Shown here piece by piece: positions 1 through 5,303 of a stretch of DNA of 10,393 bases. The translations under genes and the position numbers were made by a program. The DNA comes from Thiotrichales bacterium HSG1. GTDB lineage: Bacteria > Pseudomonadota > Gammaproteobacteria > Beggiatoales > Beggiatoaceae. Positions within the stretch are counted from its first letter, which is position 1; each line of letters opens with the position of its first letter. The notes beneath the pieces are model-generated. The model did no database searches. It was not told where the DNA came from and saw only the letters and a list, made by a program, of their open reading frames with translations. The stretch covers positions 1 through 10,393 of the forward strand of contig JAUCGN010000049.1 of assembly GCA_030378125.1 (NCBI GenBank). Reading direction: 5' to 3'.

Positions 1-131
1 TTGAAAAATCTCAGTGCATCTTTGCCATTATCGGCTTCAGCAATTACTGTGGCTATACCAATTTCATTCACTAAAGCCCGTAAACGTTTGCGAGCTAATG
101 GTTCATCATCGACTATGATTAGTTTTATCAT
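1..131 (-). CDS. Response regulator receiver domain, AlgR/LytTR type (N-terminal fragment)
   Basis: Reading leftwards from an ATG at 131, the visible 43 residues begin MIKLIIVDDEPLARKRLRAL and continue to the window edge. The hydrophobic first strand followed by the acidic pair Asp8-Asp9 and the DEPLARxRLR stretch is the hallmark of receiver domains of the LytTR family (AlgR, LytR, YehT), which pair phosphorylation with a C-terminal LytTR DNA-binding domain. The phosphoacceptor Asp (around residue 54) and the output domain lie outside the window, so the LytTR assignment is inferred from the N-terminus only. An in-frame ATG eight codons upstream (155) is possible, but the family normally starts directly before the first beta strand, so 131 is preferred. 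Neither start has a clear Shine-Dalgarno. A good promoter lies just upstream. Confidence 0.85.
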   Translation of the reverse strand, partial: MIKLIIVDDEPLARKRLRALVNEIGIATVIAEADNGKDALRFF

Positions 132-171
132 TTGGCTTAAGACATTTTTTGACATAAAAGCCAGTTTAAGA

Positions 172-200
172 ATTATAATACTATTATCTTTTTTTAGCAA
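172..200 (-). promoter_or_regulatory. Sigma70-type promoter for the response regulator
   Basis: On the minus strand a -35 box TTGCTA (200-195) is separated by 17 bp from a perfect -10 box TATAAT (177-172). The predicted transcript would start near 165, giving a leader of about 34 nt to the ATG at 131 or about 10 nt to the alternative ATG at 155. This is a pattern match only, in AT-rich DNA. Confidence 0.5.
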
Positions 201-249
201 GGATGATGGTTTATAAAATATGATTAATTCAACTGGAAAGAAATTTTTA

Positions 250-270
250 GGTAGTTCTGCACATAATTAT
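250..270. repeat. Solo IS1-type terminal repeat
   Basis: GGTAGTTCTGCACA starts at 250 and differs by one base from the end of the MITE at 733 (GGTAGTCCTGCACA). It continues with an AAT-rich stretch that also parallels that element's end. It is also close to the left end of the IS1-type element at 2057. No matching right end is present nearby, so this looks like the remains of an older copy. The IS4-like element begins 12 bp further on, at 282. Confidence 0.55.
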
Positions 271-724
271 TGAAAATTTTGGGACTTACGCATTGACAAA
301 TCCAAGAAAATTTTTTCATCAATAAAATTATATATTTAAAATAAACTATAGAGGGATTTTTCTGTGAATTTGACAATCAAGATGTTTAATTCTAGGCATG
401 AGATTTTGAATGAATGTAGACATAACTTCATTAAATAAATTTCTTTGTAAACCATAATAATTATCAATAAAATCAGTTACACGCAAATATTGTAAATGTA
501 CATAACTGCAAATAGATGAAAATATGTGATTGCGTATAGCTGTTTGTGAGCGAACTTAAAAATGTTCAATATGATAAACTTGTTTAATAACACGATGATA
601 TTGTTCAATTTTCCAATATTGATCGTGAAGTTTAACAAACATATCTATGATTAAAGAATTCAAGTTGTTGCTCATCAGGCAAGTTAACTGCATAATGCCG
701 TTGCTGGTCTTTCAGCATTGCTTA

Positions 725-830
725 TAATTTTGGGTAGTCCTGCACAGAATAGTGTTTATTCTAAAAAAGCCGTTAAATATCAAGTAATTAATAGATTTAT
801 CACTATATATTGCAGGACTACCTAATTTTG
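725..830. repeat. 8-bp target-site duplication flanking the MITE
   Basis: TAATTTTG occurs at 725-732 directly before the left end of the MITE and again at 823-830 directly after its right end. A perfect pair at exactly both boundaries defines the element limits and implies transposition rather than chance hairpin formation. Confidence 0.8.
733..822. mobile_element. 90-bp MITE with IS1-type ends
   Basis: The element has perfect 12-bp inverted ends (GGTAGTCCTGCA at 733-744, complement at 811-822). Similarity extends to about 22 bp, including a shared ATAGTG at the inner edge of both ends. It contains no reading frame. The ends match those of the IS1-type element at 2057-2834 at nearly every position, so that element's relatives are the likely source of transposase. 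It is flanked by an exact 8-bp duplication, the size expected of IS1-family transposition. It inserted into the already existing IS4-like element. Confidence 0.85.
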
Positions 831-1186
831 TATATTACATAATCGGGAAACGCTATGTAATAGCATTTTCTAAATTTAATTGGAATTTTGCTTCCAAAAA
901 TAGGTTTTCTGGAGTTAAGTTTTCTCTGTTTAAAAAATGGTTCACACTAATCATGTGATATGTTCATTAATTCACCTAACCTACTGCAATTTATTTGTTT
1001 CACTTAATATATAGGATATATACATGGATAAGGTACAATTTGTTACTAATGGACGAATTATTTCTCTCATTTGATTCTTTTCTATAGTTTTTTTAGACGA
1101 TCCATATTATAATATTCTTGTCAATGCGTAAGTCCTAATTGATTGCATTTTTACTTCCTTTCTTAGTTCTAATCTAACGTTTAAAT

Positions 1187-1212
1187 CACCCGAAGATAAA
1201 TGAAATCGGGTG
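1187..1212 (-). terminator. Stem-loop downstream of the membrane protein gene
   Basis: CACCCGA (1187-1193) pairs with TCGGGTG (1206-1212) around a 12-nt loop, starting 11 bp after the stop of the 214-residue membrane protein. The stem is GC-rich against a very AT-rich background. The T-run is weak on the minus strand (ATTTAAACG) and somewhat better on the plus strand, so it could be a weak or bidirectional terminator. Confidence 0.4.
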
Positions 1213-1222
1213 TATTTTCTTG

Positions 1223-1867
1223 TTAGCCGTTAACTATGCCTTGAACTTGAATAAAACAAGTTCTTACGAAAAAAATGAACCAAGTCACAATGCCAAATAA
1301 TTTAAAACCATCTTCCAGTAAAAATTCCCAACCTATTTGAGGTAAAAAAATATCAGAAAGTATCGACAATGCAAAAAAACCACAAGCAATAAGTAAAATG
1401 ATATACTCGGACTTTATAATTAAATCTTTGAACTTTAAAAAGAACGTTAATACTAATACAAGATATCCTGAATAAACGGCCTCTTCAGGTATATGAAAAT
1501 ACATTGGAAAAATTGCCTCATGGAATGTAAATAAATCGTCCAATAGTAATAACAATGTTAGCAAGCCAGAAAAAAACAGGAATCGTGAAACTATTGCATT
1601 CCCATTTTTTATATGAATGGCTGAAGAAAATAAACAAATAGCCGATGTAGAGCACCAAAATAAAATACCTATGTTAGAGATAACACCAGTGAAAGGGTGA
1701 CCTAGAAGTATTACTGTTGGATCACGAGTAAATTTCGCAACCGGAATGTTGTAATAAAAACTGACTATAGCAACAGAAATAAGTAATCCAAATATAACTG
1801 CATAACTTAATGCAAGAACAGGAATAATTTTTTTAAACTGTAAGAATGATTTTTTAATCAATGACAT
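1223..1867 (-). CDS. Six-helix integral membrane protein of unknown function
   Basis: This is a 214-residue protein that I do not recognise as a named family. It has about six hydrophobic helices (roughly residues 14-37, 62-84, 93-112, 130-146, 154-172 and 188-206) and a positively charged N-terminus. Polar residues cluster in three places: DDLFTFHE at 110-117 at the end of helix 3, HIPEE at 125-129, and EDGFKLFGI at 185-193 at the start of helix 6. Such intramembrane Asp/His/Glu positions suggest metal binding or an active site, which is inference only. The ATG at 1867 has only a weak GAGT upstream but is the first start of the open frame. The gene stands alone between two mobile-element regions, with a candidate promoter about 60 bp upstream and a stem-loop just after the stop. 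The intact frame amid IS debris suggests it is still under selection. Confidence 0.75.
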   Translation of the reverse strand: MSLIKKSFLQFKKIIPVLALSYAVIFGLLISVAIVSFYYNIPVAKFTRDPTVILLGHPFTGVISNIGILFWCSTSAICLFSSAIHIKNGNAIVSRFLFFSGLLTLLLLLDDLFTFHEAIFPMYFHIPEEAVYSGYLVLVLTFFLKFKDLIIKSEYIILLIACGFFALSILSDIFLPQIGWEFLLEDGFKLFGIVTWFIFFVRTCFIQVQGIVNG

Positions 1868-1925
1868 AGTTGTTTACTCGATCAGCTAATGTCTTGCTAA
1901 TTTGACCACTAGCCGACAGCGTAAT

Positions 1926-1954
1926 AATTTAAAGGTTTACATATTGGAACTCAA
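1926..1954 (-). promoter_or_regulatory. Candidate promoter for the membrane protein gene
   Basis: Minus-strand TTGAGT (1954-1949) and TAAATT (1931-1926) are spaced by 17 bp, each matching four of six consensus positions. The predicted leader is about 50 nt to the ATG at 1867. It is weak, and other AT-rich hexamers nearby could serve. Confidence 0.3.
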
Positions 1955-2056
1955 AAAGTTAATAGATGTGGTGTCCCGATGGGTCAATCAGCAATAAATT
2001 ATTCTTACATTGTACCACTTTTTTGTTATCTGCTATCTTTGTACAGGACAATTTTT

Positions 2057-2834
2057 GGTAGTCCTGAACAAAGTAGTGGAGTATAATATATTAAAAATAT
2101 TAAGGAAAAAACTTATGAATTGTCCAACTTGCAACTCAGAAAATATTATAAAAAATGGTAGTATCCACAATGGAAAACAAAAATATGCTTGTAAAGATTG
2201 TGGTAGACAGTTTGTTTTGGAGCCAACTAATTGTATTTCTCAGGAAAGGATTTAATTGACAAGTTATTACTGGAAAAAATTCCTTTGGCAGGTATTGCAA
2301 GAGTTGTCGGTGTATCCGAACGTTGGTTGCAAACGTCAACAAAAAATATGATAGCGTTCCAAAAATCATTGATATTGGACCCAAAAAAAAGGGTAAACTA
2401 TTCAATGTGATGAGATATGGTCTTTCGTAATGAATAAAGATAATAAACAATGGGTTTGGCTTGCCATTGACGTTGAAACTGGAGAAATTGTTGGTTCTTA
2501 TACAGGTAGTCGAGATGCTCAAGGAGCCAAAGGTTTATGGGATTCATTACCACCTGTTTATCGACAATGTGCGGTTTCTTATACAGATTTTTGGAAAGCA
2601 TTATGATATTATTTTTCCTAACAAACGTCACAAAGCTGTTGGAAAAGAAACCTAACAAATCGTATTGAACGCTTTAACTGTACCATGAGACAACGAATTT
2701 CACGTCTGGTTCGGAAAACTCTTTCTTTTTCCAAAAAGCTTTCAAATCATGTTGGAGCTATTTGGTACTTCATTCATCACTATAATGCTAATATTGTTTA
2801 ATTTTATGCCAACACTACTTTGTTCAGGACTACC
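2057..2834 (+). mobile_element. IS1-family insertion sequence, inactivated
   Basis: A 778-bp element bounded by perfect 22-bp inverted repeats: left end 2057-2078 starting GGTAGTCCTGAACAAAG, right end 2813-2834. The length is very close to that of classical IS1 (768 bp), and the interior encodes an IS1-type transposase with an N-terminal zinc finger and a DDE core. No clean 8-9 bp target duplication is seen (CAATTTTT on the left, AATAAAAG on the right), so the flanks have drifted or recombined since insertion. The perfect ends contrast with the damaged gene, so it may still be mobilised in trans. It lies 190 bp downstream of the hypC stop codon. Confidence 0.9.
2115..2801 (+). pseudogene. IS1-family transposase (InsAB-like single frame) with five frameshifts
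   Basis: The frame opens at ATG 2115, 8 nt after an AAGGA ribosome site (2102-2106), and reads MNCPTCNSENIIKNG, then CKDCGRQF: a CxxC...CxxC zinc finger as in InsA. The first frame stops at 2253-2255. The rest is recovered by changing frame near 2247 (DLIDKLLLEKIPLAGIARVV, helix-turn-helix), 2334 (VNKKYDSVPKI), 2399 (IQCDEIWSF), 2601 (YDIIFPNKRHKAVGKE) and 2651 (LTNRIERFNCTMRQRISRL), ending at TAA 2799-2801. Catalytic codons survive: Asp of CDE at 2409-2411, Asp of SYTD at 2586-2588, Glu of NRIE at 2667-2669. All shifts are small and scattered, typical of decay rather than programmed frameshifting. A TATAAT at 2082-2087 may be its old -10 box. Confidence 0.9.
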
Positions 2835-3024
2835 AATAAAAGATATAGCAACTTTTGTGAGATATATGATACGCAAAAAATGTAATAAACAAAAAGTGGA
2901 TATTTTGAAAGGAGGTAGATGTTATTGTTGTACCGTGCTTAATTTGGAAGAACTGGTATTTGAAGCAGCAGTTACAGCCGCTATTGAGTTTGAATTATTT
3001 AGAAATTTACGAAACCGTGCTGCA
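2835..3024. other. Spacer between IS1 element and hypC, no convincing gene
   Basis: The 190 bp after the hypC stop show no recognisable continuation of a hyp operon on the minus strand. On the plus strand a frame stays open through it (containing CYCCTVLNLEELVFEAAVTA) and runs into hypC antisense. A strong AGGAGG at 2910-2915 precedes an ATG at 2919, but that ATG opens only seven codons, in a different frame. I cannot assign a product. Confidence 0.4.
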
Positions 3025-3240
3025 TTAGCTGATTTCATCATAAAGTTCCCAAGTAGAGTGATATTCTTGAGAAGTTATTTTTTGAATTGCATAACCAACG
3101 TGAACTAGAACATAATCACCTATGTGTAAGCATTCATGTTGCATCATAAATAAACTTACTTTTCGTTCCACACCTTTAGCTTCGCAATCAGCATTATAAC
3201 CGTCAATTTTTTTGATTTGCATTGGAATGCCAAGACACAT
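3025..3240 (-). CDS. hypC: HypC/HybG-type [NiFe]-hydrogenase maturation chaperone
   Basis: The 71-residue product starts MCLGIPMQI, the invariant HypC N-terminus. Cys2 is the residue through which HypC holds the Fe(CN)2CO unit together with HypD and hands it to the hydrogenase large subunit. Further family marks are the GVERKVSL strand (residues 23-30) and GDYVLVHVGYAIQKI (about 41-55), the closing OB-fold-like strands. Length is normal for the family. A GGAA lies about 8 nt before the ATG. It is 30 bp downstream of the YadH-like permease gene on the same strand, so they may be cotranscribed, although no functional link is known. hypD, hypE and hydrogenase genes, usual neighbours, are absent here. 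An IS1 element begins 190 bp downstream, which may mark a break in the original cluster. Confidence 0.92.
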   Translation of the reverse strand: MCLGIPMQIKKIDGYNADCEAKGVERKVSLFMMQHECLHIGDYVLVHVGYAIQKITSQEYHSTWELYDEIS

Positions 3241-3270
3241 AAATTATTTCCATTAAGGTTTGCACATAGT

Positions 3271-4032
3271 TTAATAGCGAATTTTATAACCAATATGTAA
3301 CAACCATAAACTAAAGAGGCTGACAGTGATGGCGAATATTATAACAATAAATAAACTAAAACTGATGGCAATTTCTGAAACTCCGAAAAAACCGTAACGA
3401 AAACCATCAATCATGTAGAAAAATGGGTTGTAGTAAGAAATTGTTTCCCAAAGTTCTGGTAAGTTATCTATCCGATAAAATACTCCACTTAAAAAAGTAA
3501 GAGGTAAAATTAAAAAATTTTGGAAAGCGGAAATATGATCCCATTTGTCAGCCCATAAAGCTCCAACTAATCCTAACGCTCCTAATACCAAACTTCCCAA
3601 CACTGCAAATATTAATATTATCCAAAAGCTATACACTGGTAATATTGCAAACCAACAGGTCGCAATCCATACCCCAGTTCCAACTACCAAACCACGTAAA
3701 ATAGCTGCCGTGGTGAATGCCAAGTAAAATTCAAAACTGGATAAAGGTGGTAACAGTATAAACACTAGACTACCAGTCATTTTAGATTGATATAAGCTAG
3801 ATGAACTGTTAGCAAAAGCATTTTGAATAATGCTCATCATTATCAAACCGGGAATCAAAAAACTGATGTAATTTATTCCAGCATAAACTTCAATTCGGTC
3901 TTCTAACACCGAGCCAAATACTAATAAGTAAAGTAAAACTGTAACAATTGGAGCAAGAACTGTTTGTGTAGCAACTTTTGAAAAGCGACGAACTTCTTTA
4001 CCAAAAAGAGTGTATAAACCATACCAATTCAT
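3271..4032 (-). CDS. yadH: ABC-2 type transporter permease, YadH-like
   Basis: A 253-residue inner-membrane protein with six hydrophobic segments (roughly 24-42, 55-75, 100-122, 128-160, 172-186, 222-246). It carries the family signature FLSGVFY (180-186) followed by NPFFYMIDGFRYGFFG (202-217), as in E. coli YadH. Length is close to YadH (256). Such permeases dimerise and work with a separate ATPase (YadG); the substrate is not known and export is inferred from the family. The ATPase gene, normally directly upstream, is missing: the preceding 184 bp are non-coding and then comes dapF. Either the ATPase is encoded elsewhere or the pair was split. The ATG at 4032 has only a weak AGG about 12 nt upstream but aligns with the family start. 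Confidence 0.88.
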   Translation of the reverse strand: MNWYGLYTLFGKEVRRFSKVATQTVLAPIVTVLLYLLVFGSVLEDRIEVYAGINYISFLIPGLIMMSIIQNAFANSSSSLYQSKMTGSLVFILLPPLSSFEFYLAFTTAAILRGLVVGTGVWIATCWFAILPVYSFWIILIFAVLGSLVLGALGLVGALWADKWDHISAFQNFLILPLTFLSGVFYRIDNLPELWETISYYNPFFYMIDGFRYGFFGVSEIAISFSLFIVIIFAITVSLFSLWLLHIGYKIRY

Positions 4033-4216
4033 AATGAAACAACCTATTAATTCTTAGTTAAAATCTTAAAAACCCGGATAGTGTTATAAATATAATTCTA
4101 GCTATAAGTAGAGTGTATAAATGATAATGTCATACACCAAAATTATGAATGAAATTAAAGCCTGACAGATATAGTTGTCTAGGTTATTTTATGTCTTTCC
4201 ATAGGTATATAACCTT

Positions 4217-5146
4217 TTAATTAAACATTACTTTATCAAAATGTTCAATAAACCTGCCATAATTTTGTATTTCATCTACAAAAACTTTTCCAAAATATTG
4301 GGTGATGTCATCCAAGTTAGAAAACTCAAATTTAATGGAGTTTCTAAACATAAATGTAGCATTGCCAGATAAAAAAACTGAATATTTATCTCTATCAGTT
4401 AACTTGGGAGTACAAATAACTAAACCACCGTGATTGTAAACATTTATTGATTCGTTAAATGAATTATAACCTAATAAACAAGTTGTCAGTGCTGAAGCTG
4501 ACATTCCACTACCACATGAATTAGTTAAGCCGACCCCCCTTTCATAAGTTCTAACGTAAATTGAATTAGAATTTATGATTTTACAAAAATTTACATTGGT
4601 TCCATTGGGAAATTTAGCCGGTGATTTATTAGCTAGTTGACCAACTTTTTCTAATTCAGAATCGGAAATATCATCTACTATTGCTACCAAATGTGGGTTT
4701 GGCATATTTATGGTGTTGAAAAGCAAGTCGTTTGCGAACAGTTGTTGCTCTGTTTCAAGCAAGGAAATAGTATTTAATTCAGCTTGATAAGTTGGAATAT
4801 TTTCATAAATATCAGTGTCTTTAATGACTTGAGAGTAACCTTTTAAAGTTTCAAGTATAACTGAATCTTTATCCAATAGTTCGCAAGCAAATCGACCTAC
4901 ACATCTTAAGCCATTACCACATATTTCTGCCTCTGAACCATCAGAATTAAATATTCGCATTTTACCATCAGCAGTTTTGCTAGACTGAAAAAAAAGAATT
5001 CCATCAGCTCCTAAAATACCGTTTCTATTACAAAAAATATTTGATAGTACAATACGTTGTTGTTCGGTAAACAAAGATTTTTCATATTCATTAATGAGTA
5101 TGAAGTCATTCCCAGAACCGTGACATTTGAGTACATTAAATTGCAT
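4217..5146 (-). CDS. dapF: Diaminopimelate epimerase, divergent lactobacillal-like type
   Basis: DapF converts LL- to meso-diaminopimelate, for lysine and peptidoglycan synthesis, with two cysteines acting as acid and base. Both are present: Cys76 in EICGNGLRC and Cys211 in TNSCGSGMSAS. The substrate-binding pieces HGSGNDF (9-15), FNSDGSEAE (66-74), GTNVNF (182-187) and RTYERGVG (199-206) are also intact. At 309 residues it is about 35 longer than E. coli DapF (274), the excess being in the middle and C-terminus. The signature YERGVGLTNSCG rather than the usual WERGxGxTxACG resembles DapF of lactic acid bacteria, as I recall that family, which suggests horizontal acquisition (inference). The gene is isolated; the usual partners lysA and xerC are absent. 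The ATG at 5146 is fixed by homology and lacks a Shine-Dalgarno; its promoter is immediately upstream. Confidence 0.92.
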   Translation of the reverse strand: MQFNVLKCHGSGNDFILINEYEKSLFTEQQRIVLSNIFCNRNGILGADGILFFQSSKTADGKMRIFNSDGSEAEICGNGLRCVGRFACELLDKDSVILETLKGYSQVIKDTDIYENIPTYQAELNTISLLETEQQLFANDLLFNTINMPNPHLVAIVDDISDSELEKVGQLANKSPAKFPNGTNVNFCKIINSNSIYVRTYERGVGLTNSCGSGMSASALTTCLLGYNSFNESINVYNHGGLVICTPKLTDRDKYSVFLSGNATFMFRNSIKFEFSNLDDITQYFGKVFVDEIQNYGRFIEHFDKVMFN

Positions 5147-5149
5147 TGA

Positions 5150-5179
5150 ATTATAATTTGGAAATTTGGGAGTGGTAAA
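5150..5179 (-). promoter_or_regulatory. dapF promoter, placed for a leaderless transcript
   Basis: Minus-strand TTTACC (5179-5174), an 18-bp spacer and a perfect TATAAT (5155-5150) lie with only three bases between the -10 box and the dapF ATG at 5146. Transcription from it would begin at or just inside the start codon. dapF has no visible Shine-Dalgarno, which agrees with leaderless translation. The box match could still be chance in AT-rich DNA. Confidence 0.45.
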
Positions 5180-5230
5180 TTTTCATAGCAATAGCTCGGA
5201 TAACAAAATCATAAATGGTAAAATGAATAG

Positions 5231-5276
5231 AGTGATAACGAAATCCAGTGTTTAATCTAGTTGTTTTCGTTTCACT
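5231..5276. repeat. Intergenic stem-loop between the GTPase gene and dapF
   Basis: AGTGATAACGAAA (5231-5243) pairs with TTTCGTTTCACT (5265-5276): 12 base pairs with a single bulged base and a 21-nt loop. It begins 28 bp after the stop codon of the GTPase gene and lies upstream of the dapF promoter. It lacks a strong T-run on the minus strand, so it is a weak candidate for the end of the ribF operon or an mRNA 3' stabiliser. Confidence 0.4.
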
Positions 5277-5303
5277 CCTAACCAGCCTAAAAACCTTAAT
5301 AGT

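Larger units (their letters stand above)
346..1070 (-). pseudogene. IS4/IS701-like DDE transposase, deleted and frameshifted
   Basis: An ATG at 1070 opens a frame that, across frameshifts and stops, reads LGELMNISHD then SVNHFLNRENLTPENLF, the N-terminal helical region typical of this transposase type. After the MITE, the frame KDQQRHYAVNLPDEQQLEFF (from about 717) shifts near 640 into KLHDQYWKIEQYHRVIKQ. That contains the catalytic glutamate in the IS4 Y-R-E-K style motif (the E of KIE followed by HRxxK). It is followed by an in-frame TAA at 556-558, then VRSQTAIRNHIF and so on, to a TAG at 346-348. The central part carrying the first two catalytic aspartates is gone, so the protein cannot be active. 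The MITE at 733-822 further splits it. Confidence 0.8.
282..1135 (-). mobile_element. Degenerate IS4-like insertion sequence with an internal deletion
   Basis: The stretch is bounded by 18-bp perfect inverted repeats: GGACTTACGCATTGACAA at 282-299 and its reverse complement at 1118-1135. Between them, on the minus strand, lie recognisable pieces of both the N-terminus and the C-terminus of an IS4-superfamily DDE transposase, while the middle is missing. A separate 90-bp MITE sits inside. Without the MITE and its duplicated target the element is about 756 bp, too short for this transposase type, so it is a non-autonomous deletion derivative. No convincing target duplication is visible at its outer ends. 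The exact IS family (IS4 or IS701-like) is not settled from sequence alone. Confidence 0.8.

Noticed and set aside
1..216. 71-codon plus-strand frame at the left edge
   Set aside because: The minus strand of the same stretch encodes an unmistakable receiver domain start, so this is an antisense shadow.
725..1135. CRISPR-like repeats
   Set aside because: The repeated motifs are inverted ends of mobile elements, not regularly spaced direct repeats with unique spacers.
2136..2658. Two minus-strand frames of 86 and 128 codons across the IS1 element
   Set aside because: They are antisense to a clear IS1 transposase and carry no family motifs.
2115..2801. Programmed frameshifting to join the IS1 InsA and InsB parts
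   Set aside because: One programmed shift would be normal for IS1, but five separate shifts in both directions are decay or sequencing error.
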